A stretch of DNA of 64,000 nucleotides. It comes from JAAYZQ01 sp034428935 (GTDB taxonomy: Bacteria; Chloroflexota; Anaerolineae; JAAYZQ01). Shown piece after piece: positions 40,034-48,260 of this stretch (its first letter is position 1; each line of letters begins with the position of its first letter). The position numbers and the translations under genes were made by a program. Where the stretch lies: contig DAOUHB010000087.1 in NCBI GenBank assembly GCA_034428935.1, forward strand, positions 1 through 64,000, read 5' to 3'. The notes beneath the pieces were generated by a model. That model ran no database searches, was not told where the DNA came from, and saw nothing but the letters and a program-made list of their open reading frames with translations.

Positions 40034-40062
40034 TTGACAGGAACGGATTCCAGGTGCATAAT
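40034..40062 (+). promoter_or_regulatory. Promoter 1 for the GNAT gene
   Basis: TTGACA, 17 bases, CATAAT, with the -10 followed by GTGGG. A leader of about 160 bases runs to ATG 40230. Confidence 0.6.
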
Positions 40063-40159
40063 GTGGGCGTGGTTGGGCCTGCACCGTACATCAGGTTGGC
40101 CCTTGGCCGCATTGGGAAGTTGGAGGGTCCCGATCCGGCCCATCGCTCTGATTCCTCTG

Positions 40160-40188
40160 TTGACCGTTGCGGCCTACCGGTGCATCAT
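40160..40188 (+). promoter_or_regulatory. Promoter 2 for the GNAT gene
   Basis: TTGACC, 17 bases, CATCAT. It shares the flanking text GGTGCATNATGTNGG with promoter 1, so the two may be a duplicated promoter. It lies 42 bases from the start codon. Confidence 0.4.
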
Positions 40189-40229
40189 GTTGGCATCAAA
40201 CAGCTTGAAACCTTTGCGTTGGAGGATGG

Positions 40230-40739
40230 ATGTCAATCCGCAGAGCAGGATTGCCGGACGCGAAAGGTATAGCCATAGTCCACGTTACGGCGTGGCAGGC
40301 TGCATACCGCGGCCTTTTGCCCGATGACGCCCTGGATCGCCTTTCGATCGACGTTGGAGAGAAACACTGGCTGGAACGCATCTCCAGAACTGCGGGGCAC
40401 ATCCTGGTCGCCGAACAAGAGGGTCACATCGTGGGGTTCGTGGCCTGTGGAAGCAGCCAGGATGAGGATGCCGTCCAGGCGCGAGTGGGCGAGGTGTATG
40501 TGATCTATGTTCATCCCGAACAATGGCGGCAGGGCCATGGAGCTGCCCTGATGGGCGAAGCAGCAGAGTGCCTGCGAGAAGATGGGTTTGAAGAGATCAC
40601 CGTGTGGGTTCTGAAAGGGAATCAAGGGGCGATTGCATTTTACGAGGCTGCGGGCTTTCGGGCGGACGGGGCGAGCAAGGTGGAACGGCGGGCGGATGGA
40701 TTGGAGATGCCGGTCGTGCGCTATCGTCGGAGGGCGTAG
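40230..40739 (+). CDS. GNAT family N-acetyltransferase
   Basis: ATG 40230 follows TTGGAGGATGG. The 169-residue protein has VGEVYVIYVHPEQWRQGHGAALMGEA, the acetyl-CoA-binding Q/RxxGxG/A segment, and the C-terminal GNQGAIAFYEAAGFRADG typical of RimI/PhnO-like GNATs. The N-terminus, IRRAGLPDAKGIAIVHVTAWQAAYRG, is standard. Substrate cannot be told. The gene is isolated between the two-component cluster and a repeat-rich gap. Confidence 0.85.
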   Translation: MSIRRAGLPDAKGIAIVHVTAWQAAYRGLLPDDALDRLSIDVGEKHWLERISRTAGHILVAEQEGHIVGFVACGSSQDEDAVQARVGEVYVIYVHPEQWRQGHGAALMGEAAECLREDGFEEITVWVLKGNQGAIAFYEAAGFRADGASKVERRADGLEMPVVRYRRRA

Positions 40740-40741
40740 GC

Positions 40742-40796
40742 CCAGGGTCGCCGCGGCGTCCTGCCGGGGCACCTGCACGCGCGAGACGGGGTTGGT
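40742..40796. repeat. 55-base copy of a permease coding segment
   Basis: This non-coding stretch, directly after the GNAT stop, matches 42783-42837 inside the permease gene with four differences (51 of 55 bases). It may be a gene fragment or a dispersed repeat that also sits inside the gene. A shorter related string (CCTGCACTCGCGAGACG) occurs near 53800. Confidence 0.6.
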
Positions 40797-40844
40797 TTTT
40801 CTGGGAACCCGAGAACAATGGGGCAGCCAGGGGTACCCGCGGGA

Positions 40845-40898
40845 CTGCCCATGAGTGTTATGTGTGTTGTGTTGTTTGTAAACGTTCGTGGGGGCGTT
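40845..40898. repeat. Dispersed intergenic element, related to 16528-16579
   Basis: CTGCCCATGAGTGTTATG and following bases to AACGTTCGTGGGGG match the inverted copy at 16528-16579. It lies between the GNAT gene and the convergent methyltransferase gene. The gap 40740-40963 holds no gene. Confidence 0.6.
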
Positions 40899-40963
40899 GG
40901 AAGGGCATCACGTGCGCGATCATGCCCTTGACAGCACCCTGCGCCCGGCCGGAGCTTGCCCGG

Positions 40964-41710
40964 TCACGGTTCAGCCCTCTGCATGACCAGGAACATGGAC
41001 CCATACCATTTCACATACTTCTCGTAAAGATCTGCCGCCTGCTGTTCCTTGTCAAGGACCTTTTGCGCAGCCTGATCCCCGGCGTACTTTTTCCGGAGGT
41101 CGCCCAGGCGGGCCAGCATGGGAACATAGTAGTCGGCCCACCAGAAATCTTCCGGCAACGCAAATTGACCAATGAGGTGGTAGCCGTGCTCCGGGACCCG
41201 TTCGACGTATTCCGATGCGGTCCTTATCCCTGGATACACCAACTGCCAGCAGTTCCTGATCTCCGACGGAGGATCGGGCCGGAGCCAGGCCATTTCGTGC
41301 ACCACCAGAAAGCCATGCGGGCGGATGAACCTTTGCCACTCGGCAAGCGCCCTCTCGAAACCGAGGACCCACATGGAACCCTCGGACCAGATGACGTCAA
41401 AGCTCTCCCACGAGAAGGCCAGGTCAGACATGGAGCCGCGAACGGCCTGCACCCGGTTTGATAGTCCTTCTTCGCCGGCCCGCCTGGCCAGCTTGTCGAT
41501 GGCAGCCTGATCGATGTCCAGGGCGGTGACCTGGCCGCCACTGAGCCTGGCCAACTCCAGCGTCGGTCCCCCCTGGCCGCAACCCAGGTCCAGAATCCTG
41601 GGGTTGTCCAGTTCGGGCAGCAGCTGAAAGGCTTTTCTGGTGAACCCGAGCCTGGCAGGGCTTCCCCTGCCCAGCTCCGCATGAAGTTCCGACAGGATGT
41701 CTGTCTCCAT
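40964..41710 (-). CDS. Class I SAM-dependent methyltransferase
   Basis: ATG 41710 follows GAGGAGG. The 248-residue protein has motif I ILDLGCGQGGPTLELA, motif II acidic ALDIDQAAID and the post-motif WSEGSMWVLGFERALAEWQRFIRPHGFLVVHEMAWL. It resembles small-molecule methyltransferases (Methyltransf_11/25). The C-terminal 80 residues (YYVPMLARLGDLRKKYAG...YEKYVKWYGSMFLVMQR) are typical of a Firmicutes/Chloroflexi group with unknown substrate. A strong consensus promoter is present. Confidence 0.85.
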   Translation of the reverse strand: METDILSELHAELGRGSPARLGFTRKAFQLLPELDNPRILDLGCGQGGPTLELARLSGGQVTALDIDQAAIDKLARRAGEEGLSNRVQAVRGSMSDLAFSWESFDVIWSEGSMWVLGFERALAEWQRFIRPHGFLVVHEMAWLRPDPPSEIRNCWQLVYPGIRTASEYVERVPEHGYHLIGQFALPEDFWWADYYVPMLARLGDLRKKYAGDQAAQKVLDKEQQAADLYEKYVKWYGSMFLVMQRAEP

Positions 41711-41739
41711 GGTGCCCCTCCTCGACGGCGACTGTGCTC

Positions 41740-41768
41740 ATGATAGGCGAAAGGCTGCACGATGTCAA
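41740..41768 (-). promoter_or_regulatory. Promoter for the methyltransferase gene
   Basis: Minus-strand TTGACA, 17 bases, TATCAT, 30 bases before the start codon. Confidence 0.7.
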
Positions 41769-41864
41769 GCCGGTAAACAGGGCAACCGCAGCAGCAAGGG
41801 ATTGTCCGGTTGAATGGACCGCACTCCTACTTCGGCCGGAGAGCTTTGACGTTACCTTGTGTTC

Positions 41865-41933
41865 CTGGCCCTCAGACTGAGCGGCATCCGTGAAGCCAGC
41901 ACGGGCAAAGAAGGCATGGTGTATGGTCCAGTC
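41865..41933 (-). pseudogene. Possible remnant of a DUF234-type AAA ATPase
   Basis: A minus-strand frame reads DWTIHHAFFARAGFTDAAQ, like the C-terminal segment (F-x-R-x-GFT) of AAA ATPases with DUF234/PD-(D/E)xK nuclease tails. Nothing of the ATPase core is present nearby. The gap 41769-42174 otherwise shows no gene. The resemblance is from memory and short. Confidence 0.25.
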
Positions 41934-42174
41934 CCTAGGGCTCCACGTCCTCGGGCGCAAAGGCAAGCCGCCCACTGCTTAGAAACCGGTCCTGGGATCC
42001 AGATCAGGTGCGTCGCACGAACGGCACGTGCAACGCACCGGCATGTCAGTTTCAGGAGCAGCCATTCCAGAATTTCTAACATAGGTGCCGGCAAGCTGCA
42101 GCGAACTCCTACCGCGCACCCCAGGCCGGGCAGCGCGAGAGAAGGGCGTGATGCGGCGGACCTTCCCGCAGCCC

Positions 42175-43503
42175 TCACGCCAGCCCCAGCCACCCGGCAA
42201 CCGTCGGACCGAGCCCGGCAAGCTGCAACGTCAGAGGCACGAGAAGGACACCCAGGCAATTGCTCCGGCGGGAGCCAAAAAGCAGGGGAACGAGGCCGAT
42301 GGCCGTGGCCACGGCCGCCACCAGCAGCCCGCCGGGCCCGGTGACGGCCAGGACGAGGGCCACCAGCAGGACGAGGACGGCCGCCGAGATCCGCCGGTAG
42401 TCGACCCGGGCCACCAGCCAGGCAGCGCCCCGGCTCAGGACGAGGAGCAGGCCAAAGGCCAGCGCTCCGCACAGCACCGTGGACCCCACCGCGGCCCAGT
42501 AGAGGGCCGGCGTGCGAGGCGTGTAGAGGATGCCCAGCATGGACGACATGCCACCGCGGCTGAGATGCAGGCCGGGCACGAACAGGAGCAGATAGGCGCC
42601 CGCGTAATAGACCACCTTGCAGGCTCCCTGGCTCACGAGAAAGAGGCGGTCGTCGCGCTGGGCCGTGGCCTGGCCGGCCAGCAGCCCGCCAATGCCGCCG
42701 GTCACTGCCGGAAAGAAGGCGGCAAAGAATCCACCCAGGGTCCCGGCGAACACGCCCCTGGCCAGCAGCCCCGGCGACAGGTCCAGGGTCGCCGCGGCCT
42801 CCTGCCGGGGCACCGGCACGCGGGAGACGAGGTTGGTCGCCACCCAGGGGATGGCAAACAGGCCCGTAAAGGCCGGAAAGAGGTTCTGAAAGCCGGCCTC
42901 GGGCGGCACCAGGCCGCCGTAAAAGAGGGCCATGCCCAGGAGCCCCGACAGGAGAAAGGTCAACAGCCCGGCGCCGGGCGAGCGCCAGCCGCCTGCCAGG
43001 CGTCCGGCGCGGCTCTTCTCGCGGTCAAAGCCCTTGGGCCACTCGCTGAGGATCATGTACAGGGCCACGGCCGCGAGGATCCAGTGCAGGTGGGGCGCCA
43101 CGATGGCCCGCAGGGTGGGCAGGGTGCGGGGCAGGAGCGGCGCGGCCAGCAGCAGGGCCAGGAGGGCACCCAGGCTGCCGGCGCCCGTCACGGCCGCGGC
43201 CTCCATCCCCTGGCCCTGGAGGAGATAGCGCTGCCCGGGCAGGACCACAAAGAGCGTGCTCTCGTCGGGCGCGCCGCCAAAGATGGCCGGCACGGTGTTG
43301 ACGACGGCATAGCCGACGGTCATGCCCAGCAGGAACATGGCCAGCAGGTCCTCGGGCAGGGCGCCGGGCGCCCGGGCCGCCAGGGCCACGGCCAACCCTG
43401 CCGCGCTGTAGACGTGCAGCCCCGGGACGCACGCCAGGAGGGCGGCGGCCAGCGTGCCCGCCACCGCTGCCCCCGCCAGGCCGAGGAGATCCAGGCCGGG
43501 CAT
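42175..43503 (-). CDS. TctA/COG1784-like integral membrane permease
   Basis: ATG 43503 shares one base with the stop of the OB-fold gene (TGATG). The 442-residue protein has about ten to twelve membrane segments, with GLAGAAVAGTLAAALLACVPGLHVYSAAGLA and YGGLVPPEAGFQNLFPAFTGLFAIPWVATNL. The layout and the repeated Gly/Pro-rich half-helices resemble the DUF112 (TctA) permease group, specifically the shorter archaeal-type COG1784 branch. No TctB or TctC partner gene is present. Instead it is last in a tightly coupled five-gene unit with an OB-fold protein. A 55-base segment (42783-42837) recurs outside the gene at 40742. Confidence 0.65.
   Translation of the reverse strand: MPGLDLLGLAGAAVAGTLAAALLACVPGLHVYSAAGLAVALAARAPGALPEDLLAMFLLGMTVGYAVVNTVPAIFGGAPDESTLFVVLPGQRYLLQGQGMEAAAVTGAGSLGALLALLLAAPLLPRTLPTLRAIVAPHLHWILAAVALYMILSEWPKGFDREKSRAGRLAGGWRSPGAGLLTFLLSGLLGMALFYGGLVPPEAGFQNLFPAFTGLFAIPWVATNLVSRVPVPRQEAAATLDLSPGLLARGVFAGTLGGFFAAFFPAVTGGIGGLLAGQATAQRDDRLFLVSQGACKVVYYAGAYLLLFVPGLHLSRGGMSSMLGILYTPRTPALYWAAVGSTVLCGALAFGLLLVLSRGAAWLVARVDYRRISAAVLVLLVALVLAVTGPGGLLVAAVATAIGLVPLLFGSRRSNCLGVLLVPLTLQLAGLGPTVAGWLGLA
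42783..42837. repeat. 55-base segment duplicated at 40742-40796
   Basis: Lies within the permease gene, encoding part of NLVSRVPVPRQEAAATLDL on the minus strand. See 40742-40796. Confidence 0.6.
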
Positions 43504-45983
43504 CAGCGCACCGCCACGTCGGCGCCGGCCAGGGGAATGATCTCCAGCGTGCCCTGGTAGACGTCCACCTCGCCGGTGACCGCCAGCCGCACCCCCGGGC
43601 CCAGGCCCCCCGGCAGATGGGGGATCAGCCGCTCGGGCAGGTAGATGAGCATCTCGCCCGTGCCGTCCTCGATCCACAGCCGCAGCCAGCCGTGGCTTTC
43701 GGCCCGCGTCACCGTGCCGGCCACGGCCAAGACGCGCCCCTCGTCGGAGGGGGTGATGCTGCCCAGGGAGCGTTCCTCCACGGGCTGCCGGTCGCCGGGG
43801 GCCACCAGGCCCACGCCGGCGCCGTCCCGCGGCACGATCTCCAGGGCGCCCTCGTATTCCTGCACCCGGCCGCTGACCCACACCTGGCTGCCGGGATAGA
43901 GATCCAGCCGCTCGGGAACCTCCTCCAGCACGTTCTGCCACAGGAGCAGGACGATGGTGCCCGTGCCATCGGTGAGCCGGTACTGGACGCCCCTGGAGAA
44001 ATAGATGACCTCGGCAATGCCCGCCCGGGCCAGGGTCACGTCGCTGCCCACGTCGGCGCTTCCCAGGGAGCCGATGGTCCGCGCGGGGGGTGGGGTGGGC
44101 GGCGGGCTGGTGGGCGTGCTCGTCACGGCGGGCGTGGGCGTGGGCGTCGGCGGCTCCGGGGCCGGCGGGGAGCCCGCGGTAGGGGTGGCAGGCTGTGCCG
44201 GCGCGGGCGTCGGGCTGGCGGGCGGCGCCTCGACCTGCACGGCATCGGCCGACGGAGGCACGATCTCCAGCTCGCCTCCGTACTCGGCCACCTCGCCTCG
44301 CACCGTGACCCCGGCGCCCACGGCCGGCGCCTCGCCGCCCTCCAGGCCCTCGAGCACCTCCTGCCACAGGAGCAGGACGATCTGGCCCGTGCCGTCGTCC
44401 AGGATCGCCCTGGCGCCGCGGGAGAAGGCGCTCACGGCCTCCACGCGGCCCGAGACCTGGACCATCTGGCCGGCGTCCTCGGCCTGGATCTGGCCCAGGG
44501 CCACCCGGGGAACCTCCAGCGCCACCCGGCCGGTGACGGCCACGCCGGCCGGGCCCAGGGGCACGATCTCCAGCTCGCCTCCGTACTCGGCCACCTCGCC
44601 CTCGACCCGCAGCCGGGCGCCGGGCTGCAGCTCGTCCAGGTCCGGCAGCCCGTCGCACACGTCCTGCCACAGGAGGAGCGTCACCGTGCCCGTGCCGTCG
44701 TCCAGCAGGCCCTTCCTGCCCGCCGAGAAGGGCCGCAGCGAGCGAAGGACGCCCTCGACGCGCACCACCTGGCCCAGGTCCCCGGCCGAAAGCTCGCCGG
44801 CGGCGCGGGCGGGCACCTCCCGGGGGGCGGGGGGCAGCAACAGGAGCAGATCGGAACCAAGCTCGGGCTCGATCTCCAGCTCGCCCCGGTACTCGGTCAC
44901 CTGCCCCTGCACGGCCAGGGTGGCGCCCGCGGCCAGGTCCCCGGCTTCGGCCAGCGAGCGCAGCAGGTCGTCCCAGAGCAGGACCGTCACCCGGCCCGTG
45001 CCGTCGTCCAGGGCCAGCTTGAGGCCGGCCGAAAAGGGCCGCGCCTCGGCAATCTCGCCTTGCAGTCGAGCCCAGCGTCCCACGTCGCCGGCCGACAGAT
45101 CGCCGGCGCGGCGCGGCGGGGCAATGGTCACGTCGCCTTCTAGCAGGGCCAGGTCGCTCCAGCGCCCCACCGAAACCTGGGCGATCCCGCCGTAAGAGTC
45201 GACGGCGCCGACCACCTCCAGCACCTGCCCGGGCACCAGCCGCGGGAGCAGCGCCCCCGCTTCGGGGGCCGCATGCAGCACCGCTTCGCCGGCCGCAGGC
45301 AGCACCGCTTCGCCGGCCGCAGGTAGCACCGCTTCGCCGGCCGCAGGCAGCACCACTTCGATGGCGGCCGTCTCGTCGCGCAGGCTGAGGAGCTGCAGGC
45401 CCGCGTAGGGGCTCCGCAGCCCGCGCACGACACCCCGCAGCCGCACCTTTTGCCCGGCGAGGGCGGCGAGCCCGACGTGCACCTCGTCGATGGTCGCGGC
45501 CGCCGGTTCCGCCGACCGGACCTCGACCGCATCGGGAAGGTTAATGGTCAGGGTGCAGAACTCTTCCCGCACCCGCAGCGTGCCCTCCAGGGACAGCCCG
45601 TCGCCCATGACCGGCACCCGGCCCGCGGCCCGCAGCGCCTCGGCCTCGGCGCGGTAGGCCATGGCCAGGATCTCGCCCGTCTCGTCGCGCAGCCAGAGCT
45701 TCAGGGCGCCGCTCTCCGGATCGACGGCCGGCTGCCGGGAAACGGTGCCCTCCACCCGCACGTAGGCCCAGTTCATGGCCGGCTCCAGGTCGCCGATGCG
45801 CGCCACGGGCACGCGGCTGCTGCCCGCCAGGATCAGGAGCACGGCCACCCCCGCGGCGGCCAGCGCCACGCCGGCCCAGCGCAGGGACCGCAGGGCCATT
45901 CGCCCGCCCGCACCGCAGTACGGGCACCTCGTCTCGGGGCCTACAAAACGTCCGCAGGCCCGGCACGTGCCGGGCGGCGCCAT
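43503..45983 (-). CDS. Membrane-anchored multi-OB-fold protein with N-terminal zinc ribbon
   Basis: ATG 45983 shares one base with the YfcE gene stop (TGATG). The 826-residue protein starts with a zinc ribbon (CRAC...CPYC, Cys 7, 10, 20, 23) and a membrane helix (about 33-54). About seven OB-fold repeats follow, each with VxVEGxV, LDDGTGxVxLLLWQ and YxGELEIxP. Repeats 1-5 run to about residue 565; a Pro/Thr/Ser stalk of about 60 residues precedes the last two. Similar OB repeats (tRNA_anti-like) bind single-stranded nucleic acid or form structural arrays. Topology puts the array on the outer face. The closeness among repeats indicates recent internal duplication. Function unknown. Confidence 0.75.
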   Translation of the reverse strand: MAPPGTCRACGRFVGPETRCPYCGAGGRMALRSLRWAGVALAAAGVAVLLILAGSSRVPVARIGDLEPAMNWAYVRVEGTVSRQPAVDPESGALKLWLRDETGEILAMAYRAEAEALRAAGRVPVMGDGLSLEGTLRVREEFCTLTINLPDAVEVRSAEPAAATIDEVHVGLAALAGQKVRLRGVVRGLRSPYAGLQLLSLRDETAAIEVVLPAAGEAVLPAAGEAVLPAAGEAVLHAAPEAGALLPRLVPGQVLEVVGAVDSYGGIAQVSVGRWSDLALLEGDVTIAPPRRAGDLSAGDVGRWARLQGEIAEARPFSAGLKLALDDGTGRVTVLLWDDLLRSLAEAGDLAAGATLAVQGQVTEYRGELEIEPELGSDLLLLLPPAPREVPARAAGELSAGDLGQVVRVEGVLRSLRPFSAGRKGLLDDGTGTVTLLLWQDVCDGLPDLDELQPGARLRVEGEVAEYGGELEIVPLGPAGVAVTGRVALEVPRVALGQIQAEDAGQMVQVSGRVEAVSAFSRGARAILDDGTGQIVLLLWQEVLEGLEGGEAPAVGAGVTVRGEVAEYGGELEIVPPSADAVQVEAPPASPTPAPAQPATPTAGSPPAPEPPTPTPTPAVTSTPTSPPPTPPPARTIGSLGSADVGSDVTLARAGIAEVIYFSRGVQYRLTDGTGTIVLLLWQNVLEEVPERLDLYPGSQVWVSGRVQEYEGALEIVPRDGAGVGLVAPGDRQPVEERSLGSITPSDEGRVLAVAGTVTRAESHGWLRLWIEDGTGEMLIYLPERLIPHLPGGLGPGVRLAVTGEVDVYQGTLEIIPLAGADVAVR
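45275..45360. repeat. 24-base tandem repeat inside the OB-fold gene
   Basis: Three near-identical 24-base units plus a partial one encode VLPAAGEA repeats on the minus strand, in a loop of the second OB fold. An in-frame minisatellite like this can vary in copy number between strains. Confidence 0.85.
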
Positions 45984-46516
45984 CAGAGGGGAACGATCTT
46001 GCCGGTGATGTTCCGCTGGCCCACGTCCAGGATACCCACCGTGGGCTGGCGGTCGGGGCCGGGCAAGGCGGCCCCCGGGTTAAAGAGCAGCACCCCACCG
46101 TGCATGCGCACGTAGGGCCGGTGGGTGTGCCCGAAGACGATGGCGTGGACGTCTTCATCGCGAAACTGGGCCAGGAGGTACTCGGGCAGCGACGGGGCCG
46201 GACCGCCCAGGAGGCGCCGCAGGCCGCCCCGGGACCGCGCGCCGGCCTGGTGTCCGTGGATCATGCCCACGCGCCGCTCGCCAAAGCGCACCACCCGCTT
46301 CTCGTCCAGGTAGGCCCGCACCGCCTCGCTATCGCCCTCGCCGTGGACGGCAAAGGTCAGGGTATAGGTCTCCTGGAACTCTTGCAGGACGGCCAGCTCG
46401 CAGACGTCGCCCGCGTGCAGGATGATGTCCAGCCCGCGAAACGCCTCGGCGATGCGTGCGGGCAGGACGGGGGAAAGCTCCGGAATGTGTGTATCAGCGA
46501 TGATCCCGATCTTCAT
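45983..46516 (-). CDS. yfcE: YfcE/MJ0936-type metallophosphoesterase
   Basis: ATG 46516 overlaps the methyltransferase stop by four bases. The 177-residue protein has IADTHIPE (metal D and H), HAGDVCE, the HGEGD box (usually GNCD; the Asn metal ligand is Glu here), MIHGHQAG and FGHTHRPY. Family members hydrolyse phosphodiesters in vitro; the physiological substrate is unknown. It is the third gene in the coupled five-gene unit. The Asn to Glu change may affect metal binding. Confidence 0.85.
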   Translation of the reverse strand: MKIGIIADTHIPELSPVLPARIAEAFRGLDIILHAGDVCELAVLQEFQETYTLTFAVHGEGDSEAVRAYLDEKRVVRFGERRVGMIHGHQAGARSRGGLRRLLGGPAPSLPEYLLAQFRDEDVHAIVFGHTHRPYVRMHGGVLLFNPGAALPGPDRQPTVGILDVGQRNITGKIVPL

Positions 46517-47382
46517 GTTCCAATTCGCTCCCTGGCGATCACCAGGTCCGCAATTCCGTCGTCCAACGCGTAGTGGCGGGTGCAGCCCGGGCAGGCCAGG
46601 CCGGTCCCGGCCCGCGCCAGGCGGCCGCCACAGGCCGGGCAGAGCAAGAGCAAGAGGGGGTCCCGGACGCCACTGCCCGGCGGGCGCGCCGCCCCCTCCT
46701 TGCGGGCCGTCGACAGGTCATAGCTGGCCTGCCAGGGGCGGACCTCGACCTCGCGCAGGGGCAGCGCCTCCATCAGTGCCTGGAAGTGGGGCCGCGCCAG
46801 GGCCCGCCCGGGCAGGAACCGTGCCTCGGTGCCCACCCGGTTGGTGACCAGCAGGACGCCCCCCGGCGCCAGGACGCGCACCATCTCGCGGAGCACTGCC
46901 TGGGGCCGGGGCATGAACTCCAGCGACTCCAGGCAGGTGACGGCGTCAAAGGTCGCATCCTCGAAGGGCAGCCGGCTGGCGTCGTGGCGGATGAGGCGCA
47001 CCGCGTCGCCGTGGAGGCGCAGCTTGGCCCGCGCCCGGCGCAGCATGCCCGGCGACAGGTCCAGCCCGGCGATGCGCCCGCCCCGCGCCGCCAGGTGCTC
47101 CCGCAGCAGGGCCAGGGGCAGGCGCCCCGTGCCCGTCGCCACGTCCAGGACCAGGGGTCGCTCGACGCCGTCCAGGGCCCGCAGCAGCGGCCCGGCCACG
47201 AACCAGCTCTCGTCCCGGGGGTTGAACTGCTTGATGTCGTCGTAGCGGCTGGCCACCAGGTCGTAGGTCCAGGCGACCACCCGCGGCCCCAGGTAGGTGC
47301 CCTCGGCAACGATCATCTGCCAGTAGACGAGGAGGGCGAGCCCGGCGGTGCCGCCGCCCACCAGAAACCAGACGGGGTTCAC
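46513..47382 (-). CDS. Membrane-anchored class I methyltransferase with C-terminal zinc ribbon (Trm112-like)
   Basis: GTG 47382 overlaps the stop of the upstream gene (GTGA). The 289 residues begin with one membrane helix (VWFLVGGGTAGLALLVYWQMI). A methyltransferase domain (about 50-220) follows, with LVLDVATGTGRLPLALL, AGLDLSPGML, DASRLPFEDATFDAV and VLAPGGVLLVTNRVG; these match UbiE/MenG-type enzymes. The end carries CPACGGRLARAGTGLACPGCTRHYALDDGIADLV, a Trm112/YbaR-like zinc ribbon. Membrane anchoring suggests a lipid or quinone substrate, or one handled by its operon partners. Confidence 0.75.
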   Translation of the reverse strand: MNPVWFLVGGGTAGLALLVYWQMIVAEGTYLGPRVVAWTYDLVASRYDDIKQFNPRDESWFVAGPLLRALDGVERPLVLDVATGTGRLPLALLREHLAARGGRIAGLDLSPGMLRRARAKLRLHGDAVRLIRHDASRLPFEDATFDAVTCLESLEFMPRPQAVLREMVRVLAPGGVLLVTNRVGTEARFLPGRALARPHFQALMEALPLREVEVRPWQASYDLSTARKEGAARPPGSGVRDPLLLLLCPACGGRLARAGTGLACPGCTRHYALDDGIADLVIARERIGT

Positions 47383-48254
47383 GGCACGGCCAGGGCCGCC
47401 ACGAGCATGGCGGCCATCAGCCACGGCCAGGTGCGGCGCGCGACGATGGCCGGCTCGGCCTCGCCCAGGGAGGGTTGCAGGGCGATCTGCCCCAGGAGCA
47501 GCAGGCCCAGCAGGCCCGCGGGCAGCGGCTGCTTGACGGCTGCCAGGAGCGCGATGGCCGCCACCTGCCCGCCGTTCAGGGGCAGCAGCGCCCCGCGGAG
47601 GCCGCCGGCCAGGCGCAGCCCGCCCCAGGCGGCCACGGCCAGGCAGAGGGCCAGCAGCACGCTGGTGCCTTCGGCGGGCGCAAAGGCCAGGTGCCCGGCC
47701 AGCCAGCCGAGCCCCACGCTGGCCAGGGCCTCGCCCGCCAGCAGCTCCCGCCCGTGCCGCCGGGCAGCGACTCCCAGGCCGAGGAGGGCCACCACGATGG
47801 CGTTCAGGGGGCGCAGCGCCACGGGGAGGAGAAGGGTCAGGACGGCTGCCAGCAGCGCCGCGGCCAGGAGCCCCAGGAGGGCGCCGCCCGCCTGGGGCCA
47901 GAAGCTCTCGCGCCACCAGCCCGCCAGGCGGTTCGTGCTCCGCAGCAGGCGGCCGGCCGGCGCCCGGCGCTGGGTGTAGGGCAGGCCTCGCAGCCCGCCC
48001 GGCCGCCGTGGCGGCCAGTCCGTCGCCAGCGAGCCAAGCCAGTCTGTGCCCGCCGCCAGGTCCCAGAGGGTCCCCCAGGCGACGTCGGCCAGGAGCAACA
48101 CGAGAGCCAGGGTCAGGAGGTCCTCTCCCTGTGCCCGCAGCCCGTTGGAGGCCAGGGCCCCGCAGAGCACCGACCAGGCGCCCATCAACCCCCAGAAGGG
48201 ACGGGCCACGCGCGCCTGCAGCCCGAGCAGGCGACCGGTAATTGACGGTTCCAT
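47379..48254 (-). CDS. Polytopic membrane protein of unknown function
   Basis: The 291-residue protein has about eight hydrophobic segments with short loops (LLTLALVLLLADVAWGTLWDLAAG; GALLGLLAAALLAAVLTLLLPVAL; WPWLMAAMLVAALAV). It also has one basic cytosolic loop (TQRRAPAGRLLRSTNRLAGWWRESFW). I recognise no family; the layout is loosely like UbiA-type prenyltransferases but the DxxxD motifs are missing. It is the first gene of the five-gene coupled unit. The -10 box lies six bases before the ATG, so the transcript is probably leaderless. Confidence 0.6.
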   Translation of the reverse strand: MEPSITGRLLGLQARVARPFWGLMGAWSVLCGALASNGLRAQGEDLLTLALVLLLADVAWGTLWDLAAGTDWLGSLATDWPPRRPGGLRGLPYTQRRAPAGRLLRSTNRLAGWWRESFWPQAGGALLGLLAAALLAAVLTLLLPVALRPLNAIVVALLGLGVAARRHGRELLAGEALASVGLGWLAGHLAFAPAEGTSVLLALCLAVAAWGGLRLAGGLRGALLPLNGGQVAAIALLAAVKQPLPAGLLGLLLLGQIALQPSLGEAEPAIVARRTWPWLMAAMLVAALAVP

Positions 48255-48260
48255 GCGGCT

